Positions 48,668 to 64,000 of a DNA stretch of 64,000 nucleotides are shown here, piece after piece. A program made the position numbers and the translations under genes. Under the pieces are notes generated by a model. That model ran no database searches, was not told the origin of the DNA, and was given only the letters and a program-made list of their open reading frames with translations. Source of the DNA: Lonicera japonica (Eukaryota; Streptophyta; Magnoliopsida; Dipsacales; Caprifoliaceae); assembly GCA_021464415.1 (NCBI GenBank), contig CM038468.1:37622969-37686968 (forward strand). Reading direction: 5' to 3'. The first letter of the stretch is position 1, and each line of letters opens with the position of its first letter.

Positions 48668-51600
48668 ATGAACTCCAGTACTCTTCTGCCCCTCATTTGT
48701 GTGGTTCAAACTCCAACACAAAATTTATCGTCTCAATACTCCCATGCTCTCACTCTACGCTCTCTCTCGAAATTCATATACATGTCTTCTTCTTCTTCTT
48801 TGCCTCTCACCTTCATCAATTCCCTAATCCCCAAACCTCAATCTCCTCCGCACCACAATTTCTGCCAATTCTCCTTATTCACCAAACCATCTCTTCGCAA
48901 CAAATCTCACATCTGCTTGACCTTTTCAGGCTCGAATTACGAGAGGGAGGAGGCGCGGTGGCTCAGGGAAGAGCAGCGGTGGCTCAGGGAGGAGCAGCGC
49001 TGGCTCCGCCAGGAGGAGAAGTGGAATGCGGAGCGTGAGTCACTTGTTAGCCAAATAGCAGCGCTAAAACTCCGAATTGAGGAACTGGAGCGCCAGCAGA
49101 GTTCGATACAGGGAGGTTTGGGGGCGGATGCGGTTGCTAATATTGCGGGGCTGTTGCAGGTACGGATGGCAATTCGTGTTTTTAAGTAAGTGTTTGGGCG
49201 TGACACGAACAGGATACGACATAAATTTGTGTTATTTTTAGCTAACATGAACATGAACATGAACCTACTTTAAACGCGACGTGTCCTGAAAGTCACTATA
49301 CACTTGTTGCACCCTAATACGAATATAAATGCATTTTTTATCCCCAAGGGATTGAGTAAAGGCGTACTTGGAATTGGAATTGTCTGGTTAGGCGCACAAT
49401 TTCAGGTTTAATTCCAAAATTTGAACACAAATATGACAAGCCGTCATGTAAAAAATTGTAGACACAAACATGAATTCTTGTGTCCATTTCATCCCTTTTA
49501 TTTTGTTTTGTGACGTATTTTTGCATCGTTTCTAAAATTGTTGCACCTAGTTGCAGGTTTTACAGGAGAGAAGGGGAATTGGGGAAGAAGGTGAATCAGA
49601 TTGCTGAGAGCGGGTCGAGTGTGCCAATGGTGGTTGAGACCACAGCGGACATGGCGGAGGAAGTGGTGGTGAAGGAGGTTGTTGAGGTTTCTGAGAGAAA
49701 AAGCAACCAGGGGATCGAGGCGGTGAAGAAGAGGGTGACATTGAAGAAGGGTGCCGAAGGACAAGATGTTCAAGCAATGCAGGTCTGCTTGCTTCAAATT
49801 TGCCATTTCACTTGTCTCAAATTAACAAGGCGAGTTCTAGTTGTTCGTATATGAATGTGTTGTGTGAATTGAATTTCGTTAATTTTCATTTCTATATAAA
49901 ATGTGGGCAAGCTAATGTGCCTACTAAAATAAATCTAAATACTTGCGGAAGAAAATGAAATAGTAGGTTCTATGTTAGACTATTAAATGGCTATGGTGAT
50001 GGAGTTTTGATTTATCAGCTGAATTATGCATTATAGGTGTTTTCACTGAAGCTGTGTTCTGAGCCTTTTCAAGTATCATCTGATGTTTATCCTTGTTACT
50101 AAACTTGAACTAATGGGTTTGTCACAAAACGGTTGCGTATTTTATTTTTTCTTTGTATGCCCCCTGATTTTTTTTTGGCATTTGATAGGAAGCACTGCAA
50201 CAACTGGGATTTTATTCTGGCGAGGAAGACACTGAATATTCTAGCTTCTCAATTGGTACCGAGCGTGCTGTGAAAACTTGGCAAGTAAGTTTTTATCAGT
50301 AAGAAGAAAATATTATCAATGAAAGAGTGTAAAAATGACCACAGAGGACTAGACGTCAAAGTACATCATAAACAATTTAAGCTTAATGGAATAAAGCCCT
50401 CCAATTCCTACCAGAATCTAAAGCCCCCTAAGGGCTTCGATCCTTGTACTGTTGAAGTCCACAAATAAGTTAAAATTGTGCTTCTCAATATGAGAAGGAA
50501 AACAAATATTCTACACCATCAACAAGTAAGTTAGTGTCATTCTACAAGGAAAACAAATCCTCAGACTCAGTAGGACAAGTGCTAATTTGATCTTTTCCTA
50601 AGAAAACAACCAATTTAAAGATGACTTAGTATACTTCTTTTCCTTATCTGACTACTTTTTGCATTGTGAGATTTATATGATCTTGTTTGGCAGGCCTCAT
50701 TAGGTGTCCATGAAGATGGAATTATGACTTCAGAGCTCCTAGAAAGGTTATATGCAGAACAAATGATTGGGGATTTTGGCTCAACAGTGAATACAGATCC
50801 AAAAGGAAACGATGCGAGTTTTCTGGAGGTGTGTCTTGTTTTTGTGAAGTTAACTTTATAGTTGATGTATTTCTTACTTTGCCATTGAAATGTTTTCTTG
50901 ATTTGAATCGCTGATTTATCTTTTATGCGTTTTGTGTAATGACATCATGAAGCTCACAATGTAAGGTTAAAACAAAGTAACTCGAGATAATATCATGTGC
51001 GCTAGATAAGACTGGAAGTAATTTTTGTATAAAAGATTTATGTTTCTCTGCCTCAAATTAATAGTCCCACTTTGGCTTTTGTAACTTAAACTTAATCAGT
51101 GACCAAAAATACACCTTATTTTCTATTGTGAGGTTTGGCACATTGATTATGTCCCAGAAAAGAAATGGGACTATCAATTTGAGCCATCCCGAAAAGGAAA
51201 GTGGAACTACGAATTTGATACATACTGTCACAGGAATGTGACCTTTTGAGCTGTAGCTTGTAGCCTTGTAGTGTAACTGTATTCTAATATGCATCAAAAT
51301 GAGCTGAAATAATGTACATTATAGGTTTACTTTGTAAAATTTAATCTTCAATCTTCACTGTTACAACCTATTACACTGTTTAGTCCTACTCTTTGATTTG
51401 ACTGTCACTATCTACAAGCTGCCAAGTTGGCTTTATTTATATATGTTAGGTATTTCTGTTTAGATTCTGCTCTCTAAGTTTTGACATGATTTGATAAGCG
51501 TAACTGTATAATTCTAGGACTTGAATAATTTTCTTCTTCTATTTCTCGCTCAACTTTGTGAATGTGAAAAGGCTATGTTTGTTGAAATTGTGTCAAATAT

Positions 51601-54600
51601 GGTACTCCCTCCACCCCTAATTAAGAGTCCATGTTCGACCTTCACAACTTTTAAGAATGCTCTAATGTCATCAGAATCAATTTAGAACAGAACTTTTACC
51701 TATTGTGAGTTGGTATGCTGATTTTATTCTAAAAAGGAAAGTGGACTCGTAATTTTGGACATCCCAAAAAAGTAGACTCTTAATTTGAGACGGAGGGAGT
51801 ATTTTAGAGAACTATGGTATTCTAGTTTTATTTCAACTTGCGCATGTTCAGTTTCATACTAGGCTTCAGCTTGGCTCGGGTTTGAGCCAAGTTAGATTTC
51901 CTCCGAGGTTTGTTTGCCTGTGCCCAGGTTGGTCAAACCAAAACTTAGGTTAGTTTAGCCGGAGTTGATCCCCAACACAATTTTCTTTGTCATTAGTAGC
52001 TAGTGGGCTCTGAAGCACGGACATGGATTTGGATTTGAATTTGGAACATGAATACATCACGCCAATTACGTCTACATATATGGATAGTAGTATAAATATG
52101 TTACCATATTTTATATAAATGTAATCAAGATGATTGCTCTTACAAGTTCTCTTCCCACACGTGCTTTAGTAAAATTTATCTGTTGATTTACTTTCATAAT
52201 GATACTATTTTTTGGTTTCTCTTTGTGATTACCTTTTGTTTCTCATATAGGAAGATAAGTTAAATCTCAACATCTAAGATTTGTTTGTCTGGTCTCCATC
52301 CATTAATTGCCGTTGGGCAAATTTAAACTTTGGACATGTGAAAAGTTTCTAATTTTAACTCTTTTACTTTTCTTGTTTTTAAAAATGGTAGCTCATAAAA
52401 GTGTCAAAATGTAAAATCATTGTTCATACTCGTGTTATTAATCGTACTAGTTGACAATCATTTGAACTTTAATTTTAAAGCAAACTGTTCACTTCTGAAA
52501 TTATATTGTCTATTATATCATACATTTGTGGTTCCTTTTTTTGTCATTTAGATGGGCACAAATGGAGCCGCATTTGCTTCAGGTATGGAAATATCAGAAA
52601 TTAAGCAGACCATAGTGAAAGAAGAAAGTGTTGCAGAATATGAGGAATCTGAAAATCGAGTCTTTCTTCTAGGAGAGAACCGGTGGGAAGATCCCTCTAG
52701 GCTTTCTAGCCATAAAAAGAAGGTTGGTGCTACAATAAAGTGCCTTTCTTGTCGTGGTGAGGGCCGCTTGTTATGCACAGGTACTCTTTCTTCTTTCTAT
52801 TTGCCTTATTTATACTGGTTTGCTGGTTGTCATACATGTATAAAACTCTATTTGCTCGTAGTTGTAAGCCCATTGTTATTTCTCCTTATTTTTGTTTGCA
52901 TAATCAAGTGCATTAATTTGTTTACTGGAAATTTTTTCATTTATGGTGTGTAGATTACTGAGCATTATAGTGTTATTGCTGTTTAGATCATAATCTAATA
53001 TTGTGCTGTTTCCCTCTCTCCAACATTTGGAAAGAAGAGTTTGGTTTACTCAACAGGGATGTTTGTCAGGTTGAATACAGTGGATTTTAAGCTATGTGCA
53101 TCCAATTCAATCTGATGTCGGTTTTGGAATTTCAGATCCAATCCAACCCGAATCATCTGAATAATCCCATCCAATCCAATCCAATTGAATGTTGGATTGA
53201 ATAGGTTTCCAATCTAATTCAATTGGAATTTATGATTTCAAGATTTTGAAGGCAATCAAAGGTACACAAGAGCAATCTAAATTTGCATACTGCCAATTGC
53301 CAAACTAATGGTACAATAGGGACTCAATCAAATCCAATCTACTCTTGTTTAGACAAAAAACAATCCCATACATTCCAACATTAAAATCCAATTTTTTTTT
53401 ATATAAAAATAATAAACGGAGCTTAAATTATATCCCTCTGTTTGGATAAATTAATTCTAAAATTCATACAAGTTGTGAATGGTAGAAATTTCCTTCAATT
53501 GCAATTTTGCATGTTTGGACGTCTTTTATGTAGAATTTCAAAAATTACATGAATTACAATCTCACTTGTTTTAAGTCGGAATTTGAAGAATAAAGCCGCA
53601 TACTAAGGAATTTTAAGTCAGAAGTAAAATTTCAAATTCTTTGCTTATTTTACCAAACAATGGACTTCGACTCTTCCGCACTCCAAATTCCAACTTTTGC
53701 TCAAATCCCAAGTTTTTTTCTCTCCGTCCAAACATAATGGTTTGTTCACTCAATAATTAAAGTAGAAATTAGAAATTAGGACTGTGGGTGGATATATAAC
53801 AACCAAAGGTGTGAATATATAAAATAAGCTCCACTTACAGTATGATGCATGATTTAGGCCTGCGGGTGGTTATATAACAACTAAAGGTGTCTAAATATAA
53901 AATAACCTCCACTTACAGTATGATGCATGAATTTAAATCTAAACATGTAATTTAATTCGTTTCAGGTTGGATCGTTTTTTAAGACTTGTAAAACCAAAAC
54001 CACCTCTAATGTATCGGTTTACCAAAAAGTGGATCCAATCAATCTATAAAAATCCAGTTAAAATGGATTCGATTGGGATCTGTCAGTTTGGATTCGATCT
54101 TGAACGCCCCCATTACTCAAAATGAGGGTCAGAGCTTATATTTTTATATAAAAATAGGGGTACAACAAGGAAACAAAATAAATAAAAGACAAGAAAGGAC
54201 ATAATAATCTGTGACCAAATCCTCGTTAAAGATTAAATCTATTTGTTACCTTATTTATGGAAAGTAGTCAAAGTACAAAAGGTACCTAATAACCTTATAA
54301 TGAAAAATAAAATATGATTTTCCAACTCTTGCCCTCAAATTAAAGGAGGTGTTAAACCAAAATCAATTTGTGCCATACTATGCCACTCCCTTGTTGAAAT
54401 ATTGCTTCCCCTTAAGTCTTCAAATAAATTGCTCCATGTCGAAAAAATTGTGCTTGAGATGTGCATGTCCAAAAAACTACCTCAATTCTGTAAAACAAAA
54501 AGGCAACATGCGCTATAAGTGTATAAGTGGGAGCAACATCCACAAAACATGTTTGAAGGTGGGAACAACATCCACCCAAAATAAGGTTGATTGCAAGATC

Positions 54601-56211
54601 AAGCTGGCCAACAAGCCAAAGAGTGCTGCCAGACAAAACTCAGCAGCACCAAAAGGATTCTTAGTCCATCACATGGAAGCCAAGGGAAAAGAGAAGAAAA
54701 TTGGCATGGAGAAAATTGCACCAACAATATAATAATAGTTGTAGAAGAAACAGGGGGAGCAGCAAGCAGGTAGTAGAAGCCAGGCTACCATCAGCGTGAA
54801 TATAGGCCATAGACAGCAATGTTCAAAGACGGAAGAAAAACAAAAAAAAAATTACCAGGTGGGCCTCAAAATACTCCCTCCAGAAAGGTGGAAGAAATTG
54901 ACGAAAACCCTTGGAATTATCGTATCCCTTTGATACCAATTTTTTTTTTTTTTTTGGTAAAGGCTTAATGGCTTTGAGGCAGAGTTTATATGTATACATA
55001 TAAAAATAGTGTTTCAATGCGGAAGCAAAATAAATAAAAATGACACTTGAAGCTTCGAACCTTTGAGTGATCTTGCACAAAAATTAGTGCGACCACTAAG
55101 GCACTTGAAGCTTTTTGGTTTAACAACCTAATAAAGTAATAATGAAAAAAAAAATATGATTTTTCCAATGGAATATTGGTGGAATAATGACACTCAGACC
55201 GTAGAAAGCTTCTATAGAATGTGGAAAGTAGTAGCCAAATTGATTTTGATATGAAACACCCAGACTATAAGTATCGGCATTTACTCCAATATTTGCTCAA
55301 GCATTGAAGACACTTGATAATCCAACATTTGTGTAGTTACTATAGTTGTACTTAGAGCATTCAGCTTTTGGTTTTAGCCCAAGTGTTACGTGGCTAAGCT
55401 GCTTATATACTATGTGTAACTCAAAACACTTGTTAATAGACATAGTCTATGAGCCCCTAAGCTCCTTTTGAGGTGGACGAAGCCTCTTAAGAGGAAGAAG
55501 CACCTTATTCATTCTTTGTCCATTTTCTCTCAACATTACTTTCTGGCCTCCTACGTTTTTACTTAATCACACTTTACACCCTCATAGTTGTGTCCAAATA
55601 TTTTCGCTAGCTTTTGGTACCATCATAAGGGTTTGGTTCTTGTTGATTGTAAGCTAAACAATTATGTTGTTTTGAATGTTATTCTTGAAAAGGAATTACC
55701 TCTATCTCAAATTGATAGTCTCACTTTCCTTTTTGGGTTGACTAAAATTGAAAGTTCCATTTCCTTTTTGGGACACAATCAATGTTCCAAATTTCACAAT
55801 AGAAAATAAGTTGTATTCTCAACTGTTGATTAGATTGAAATTCCTTAACAGTACCGAATTCAACTTGCAACTATCAATCTGAGATAGAGGAAGTAGACCA
55901 TTTCATGTCGCTTTCAAAGTTTTCAACACCGTATTTATCTAAAATTAATTTCTCTTGCAGAATGTGATGGGACGGGTGAACCAAACATCGAGGAACAGGT
56001 TAGGGGAATGTGTGACATGTTTGCGGATTTATTTAAATTTTTTTGCAACTCATCTGCAGAGATTATATCAGCGTTTTGTCTTTATGCTTATTTGGATTTT
56101 GTGCTGCAGTTTATGGATTGGGTAGATGAAGGAACAAAGTGTCCATACTGTGAAGGCCTTGGATATACATTATGCGACCTGTGTGAAGGAAAAACGGTGA
56201 TTAAGGCATAA
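48668..56211 (+). CDS. PTAC5: pTAC5-like plastid protein (peptidoglycan-binding + DnaJ-type zinc finger)
   Basis: Seven exons: 48668-49185, 49557-49782, 50189-50284, 50694-50828, 52552-52780, 55961-55998, 56110-56211; 447 residues from the first Met, or 409 from the in-frame Met at 48782 (MSSSSS), which may be the real start. The N-terminus is Ser-rich and looks like a plastid transit peptide. A Glu/Arg coiled coil (about 92-150) contains three RWLREEQ-type heptads. A peptidoglycan-binding-like fold follows (VTLKKGAEGQDVQAMQ, LQQLGFYSGEE, RAVKTWQASLGVHEDGIMT). The C-terminus has DnaJ-like CxxCxGxG fingers (CLSCRGEG, CDGTG, CPYCEGLGY, CDLCEG). This order fits Arabidopsis pTAC5, a plastid nucleoid protein reported to partner HSP21 in heat. 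The exon 1 donor and exon 2 acceptor (49551, 49557 or 49566) are set by frame only. Intron 5 is 3.2 kb and full of insertions. Confidence 0.87.
51045..51235. mobile_element. decayed Stowaway-like MITE in pTAC5 intron 4
   Basis: CTGCCTCAAATTAATAGTCC at the left and, inverted at the right, a GTGGAACTACGAATTTGATAC stretch resemble the ends of the better preserved copy at 55697-55895. The TA borders are unclear, so the limits are approximate. Confidence 0.5.
51603..51801. mobile_element. Stowaway MITE in pTAC5 intron 4
   Basis: The left end TACTCCCTCCACCCCTAATT and the right end ACTCTTAATTTGAGACGGAG followed by GGAGTA are Stowaway termini flanked by TA. The internal arms AAGAGTC/GACTCTT pair. 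Length about 199 bp including TA; non-coding. Confidence 0.9.
53054..54112. mobile_element. hAT-type non-autonomous element in pTAC5 intron 5, 8-bp TSD
   Basis: It starts CAGGGATGTTTGTCAGG and ends TTGAACGCCCCCA, weakly inverted, with the perfect 8-bp flank TTACTCAA at 53046-53053 and 54113-54120. The interior has repeated ATCCAATCC/GGATTGAAT motifs and a 76-bp tandem duplication (GGGTGG(A/T)TATATAACAAC at about 53785 and 53861). There is no transposase. Confidence 0.75.
54129..55180 (-). mobile_element. possible degenerate small LTR element in pTAC5 intron 5
   Basis: Two diverged direct repeats (about 54129-54330 and 54970-55180) share TTATAT..ATATAAAAATAG, AAACAAAATAAATAAAA and ATAATGAAAA-AAAATATGA near their ends. 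Next to the second, the minus strand reads TTGGTATCAAAGG, like a tRNA-Met primer-binding site, so the element would run on the minus strand. The plus-strand frame at 54349-54732 between them matches no retrotransposon protein. Confidence 0.4.
55697..55895. mobile_element. Stowaway-like MITE in pTAC5 intron 5
   Basis: TACCTCTATCTCAAATTGAT at the left matches, inverted, ATCAATCTGAGATAGAGGAAGTA at the right, and TA is at both borders. The element ends 65 bases before the exon 6 acceptor. Confidence 0.82.
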
Positions 56212-59200
56212 TATATATGCGTGTATGTATACATGAACTTGATAGCTATAGGTCTTATTGACTGTAACTTAATTTATGCATAGTAGTTGTACATATTTCT
56301 ATGCAAATGTACGGAGTAAACACTGGTATTTTCACCATGAAATCAGGCATATTTATCTAAGAATAGAATTGTCACATTTTGTTCTCCATTTGTGAATACA
56401 GAGAAGAGCTTGTCAATGGATAGTTGAGATGGTGTTTCAACCATGTATTGATGGAACCTGTAGATGTAAGTATTTTTGTTCCTGGAATGCTGAGAGATTT
56501 ATTAATTTATTACTATATGTATAATTGTGTATATATATATGTGTGTACATTTGTATATATATTTGTGCACTTATGTTTGGTTTTGGGGACGCACAGCTTT
56601 AGGTAGTAATAACTAGGTGAAGTTTGGGTTCTCAAAATTTCCCACTATTTTGAGATAGTTACACTGAAGCCCTTCTTCATGTCTAGATTCTATCTCGGCA
56701 TAATATTCTGTGCATTATGATATTTTTGTTATATTTCAAGGGGAAATGCTATTCCCAGAGCATTTTTTGGTTTTGGCAAAGCAAATGATGCATCGCATGG
56801 CTATACAATATGCTTTACTGAGATTATATTACTTTGGTAGTAACTGCTTTTGGAATGACAATAGTATTACCCTATTCAAAGTGACCTAAAATTATGACCT
56901 ACATCAGGGATGTACATGGCCCAGGCATGTGTACTCGGGCCGCGTTGGCACTACATATAAGAGGACTTCTAATTGTTCAGGCCCTTATTGGGCCTGCCTC
57001 TAGAATCCCAATTCACCCCAACTCCGAGGAAACTTTTAGTTCAATCTCTCTGTAACATTGTTTAGTCAACATATGCTCTTTGAATCTCTGCCGCGAGCTA
57101 TTTTCCTTCACTATTTTAGTGCCTTTTTTTAGCATTGGATTTGAGTCTTTACCTCTTCCTCCTATCTCTCAGATGTCATGTCAGCAATACCCCATTGATT
57201 GCATTGAATTCAACTTCTACAACAACTAAGTATAATACTTATTGTGAGAACCCCGGCCTTGATTTCGCCCTCCCAGGAAGAGAGGGAGAGCAGATCTGAT
57301 GCTCGTGCGGCGGCATGTGCATTCTTTCTAGAGTATGATGCAACTTCAGGAGTTTGCCAACCTATTTTCCTAAATGAGGCAAAATGACGGTTGACTTCAA
57401 ATGACCATATGGTCTAAAGAACCTTTGATCTAAAAAGCAGGGGTATGGATACGCTAATACGGATAAGATACGATACGAATACATTGATAAGAATTTTTCA
57501 GAAAAAAAAAAATGTAGGATACGGATTTGGTGATTCATTATATATCTGTGTGTGTGGCGTTCATAAAAATAACAATGGCAGTATAATAATATTTTATACT
57601 GAAAAGTACAAAAGTTCTATGATGTCTTATGTTATAAAAGTGTAATAATATTATTTCCTTCTTGAAAAGTACAAAAGTTCTATGATGTCTTATGTTATAC
57701 AAGTGTAATAATATTTTATGTTGGCCCCCTATAATTTAAAAGTATAAATTGATACTTTAATCTCAGGTTTAAAGTTAAAAATCAGTCTCCAAATGTATTA
57801 TAGGCGTATCCAAAACATATTCCTAGTGTGCGTCGCATTAAAGAGGAACAAAAACTGAGAAGGACGCTCAAATTGATCGTTAGGGAAAGCGATAAGCAAG
57901 AATTCAAAAACAAACTCTATAGGTTTGTCGTTCGACCACTAGCCTTCCATAGTGGAATTCTCTTTTTTAAGTCAGACGAGAAAGATGTCGGAGCTGATAG
58001 GCGTATCCGAAAGTTAAAAATTGAACAAAAATCAGGATACTTTAAAATGTGTATCTGATAAGGTATCTAAAGCGTATCTGAGCGGGTTGTACCATAAAAA
58101 CTCACAGCTAAATCTTGAGTTCTAACGTTTGAGTATTACGAATTGGATCATTAAGCCCCCTCTTTGATTTTTTGTTTCCCTACTGAGGGCTGAAGCCCAA
58201 GATTTTAGTTCTGTTTGAAAGTTATTTTCATCTCTTTGAAAATATAGGAAAAAAAAAACAAATCGATAAAATAAGAAGTGACTCGATGAAATCTGCATTA
58301 ATTTCAAGCAGTACAGATGGTCTGCTAATATGAAGGCTCCGGTTGATTGCAAAGATGGAAAAAAAAAATTTAATTAGTTTGTGTGAAAAAATATAAAATA
58401 AGGTGAGAAATGCTACTTATTTTATGAATATATATCTTCCATCTTTCAATATTTTTGGTGGAAATTTTTTACTCACCACCAAGTAAAGAAAATTTCTTCA
58501 TGAAAAAACTTAAAATTTAAGAGGAGATCACTTCAAATGGAGCCGAAATATATCATTTTTTGATATAAAAAACAAATATATGTAAATGCTCGTGTAACTG
58601 TAATTCAAAACTGTCTTCAAAAGAACTGAGAATCTAAATTCAACTTGATCAATACTTTAAAAAAATAAAATTTATAAAGCTAACTTGAGATATAGCACAT
58701 TAATTTTGGAGGTCGTGTTTGATTACCCATGAATGTTGCAGAAGTGTTCGTGCACAAAAGATGCAAGTCTATTCGTGTTTGGTTGGTGTTGCAATAAAAA
58801 GATTGTCATTCTCATCATTATAATACAAACAAAAAATAGTGCAATTAATTCTCATCATTTCTAATACCATCATAATAAGGCCATTTCCAATAGTTAATTA
58901 TATCCAAGCAAATTTCTATGTTAAAAAAAAAAGGAAAAAAAAATACTCTAATGATCATTTTTATAGCTATTTCTATATGAGAAGGAAGGTAATCTATATA
59001 AGGAATTTCTATAAATATTTCTACACGAAGAAATTGTGATAGAAATTCTCAATATGATATAACACATTTTCATTGAATATAAGAAACTCACTAATTCTCT
59101 CTCATTCTTAAATATTCTTAAATAAATGCCAAGATAGATAGAAATAGCACCATTGAAAAAATTTTATTTGCGACTTTTCTATTTATACAATTATATTGCC

Positions 59201-59632
59201 AAATAGTTATAAAAATATATTAAAAGCACCATGACACATAAGATCAAAATGAATTTATAACAAATACCATTGGAGATGATCTAAGCGGACAATTTTATCT
59301 CTCTACATTGAAAACAATTGACATCATATCACAACAAAGCATAGTAACAGAATTTTGAAACCCTGCTTCATATTTACCCCAGAAAATAAAAGACAAATAT
59401 TTTCATATACCATACCAAAATGTAGTTAAAAAGGCTAAAATATTCTTTTGGTTATTCATTTTTTTTTTAAAATTTCAAGCATAGTACAAAAAATACTTAT
59501 TCAATATCAATGGGTACAAAATAATCTTGTATTCTTGCGTGGGTTTCTGTTGCTGCGACTAAAATTTACCAAAACACGTAAATACCCCAAATTCCATTTT
59601 AAAATTTTCAAATGTATATCTTTTGATAGCGT
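56212..59632. other. intergenic region between convergent pTAC5 and GR genes
   Basis: The first part is the likely 3' UTR of pTAC5. At 57445-58080 are repeated GTATGGATACG/CGTATCTGA-type motifs, probably a worn transposon, with a 63-bp duplication inside (GAAAAGTACAAAAGTTCTAT at 57601 and 57664). No other gene is recognised. The frame at 57828-58058 has no family resemblance. Confidence 0.5.
57601..57722. repeat. 63-bp tandem duplication
   Basis: Two near-identical copies, starting at 57601 and 57664, differ by only a few bases in the first 55, implying a recent duplication. Confidence 0.85.
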
Positions 59633-63514
<3,882 letters not shown>

Positions 63515-64000
63515 CTAATTGAAGCATAGCAATTGATGGACAACAAAACCTTATTTAGCAAACTGGAAAGAACTAATTAATATATAGCAATTCTGGCATA
63601 ACCTTCCTACAGTAAACAAAAAATACGCCCTAAACAGCCAATACCAGAGATGCCTAAACACTGTTCATACCAGCCACTTTTCGCTTTTGTTTCAACTCAG
63701 AAAGGGATATAAATACCACTTAGGAAAAAGGATATACCAATAAACCCTCTTCGAAATACATGTAAACTTCACAAAATAAAATCACACTAGAGGTTTGGGT
63801 CAAATTTTGAAAAACCAAATAAAACAATCAAAAGGCATGACTCCGAAGGAGGGGATGACTTATGAAGAAGCCAAATATCAAGTTTATAACCCAAGCTGCC
63901 ATGCACCATCAGTCATCGTAGTTGCCGGCAAATTCTAACGAAACCTAACTCTATTTAAAGAATGTAACAACCCCTGTTCTCACCCAAAATGGCTAGCCCA

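Noticed and set aside
51058..51297. Minus-strand frame in pTAC5 intron 4
   Set aside because: It is the translation of a decayed Stowaway-like MITE.
54349..54732. 127-codon plus-strand frame in pTAC5 intron 5
   Set aside because: No recognisable domain and it lies between LTR-like repeats inside an intron.
57828..58058. Basic 76-codon frame
   Set aside because: It falls in a repeat-like region with GTATCC/GGATAC words and has no family match.

Overview
The window is nuclear DNA of a flowering plant, most likely a eudicot. It is AT-rich, its genes have introns, and it carries plant-only families: F-box/FBA, PLS-class PPR, CLE peptide, HMA metal-binding protein, plastid pTAC5, plant mobile domain, and plant hAT, Stowaway, MULE, copia and TRIM elements. 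No tRNA, rRNA or CRISPR array was seen. The species could not be determined.

Layout. 1-7174: two F-box paralogues on the minus strand. The left one (1-1191) is broken by frameshifts and the right one (5885-7174) is intact; between them lie a complete hAT-type element, an old direct duplication and the decayed RNase H end of a LINE. 10168-10401: a short secreted CLE-like peptide gene whose ending resembles TDIF. 11-18 kb: gene-poor DNA with a foldback element, a hAT MITE with a perfect 8-bp target duplication, a Stowaway-like MITE and a possible SINE. 18647-20452: an intronless PPR gene. 21434-24179: ribosomal protein eL6 in four exons, with a hAT-like MITE in an intron and telo-box/site II motifs upstream.

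25.6-34.3 kb is a nest of mobile elements. It holds the 3' LTR and RNase H end of a copia element (minus strand), a decayed MULE-type transposase with a downstream OTU protease domain (plus strand), five copies of a 104-bp tandem repeat, an array of about 18 imperfect 18-bp palindromes, a convergent plant-mobile-domain pseudogene (minus strand) and a complete 415-bp TRIM. The palindrome array, lying between convergent transposase/OTU and PMD genes, is the least conventional structure here. A four-unit array of the same design recurs at 46223-46350.

34.3-48.6 kb is mostly repeats: two elements with long terminal inverted repeats, microsatellites and a roughly 60-bp tandem array. Within it is a three-exon HMA-domain gene (43194-45822, minus) hidden by large introns. 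48668-56211: a seven-exon pTAC5-like plastid gene whose introns have collected a hAT element, three Stowaway-type MITEs and an LTR remnant. 59633 to the right edge: the last six exons of cytosolic-type glutathione reductase (minus), whose 5' part lies outside.

The host genes are unrelated housekeeping or regulatory genes with no evident shared pathway. Exon joins were worked out by hand from GT/AG sites and reading frame; no database search was run.
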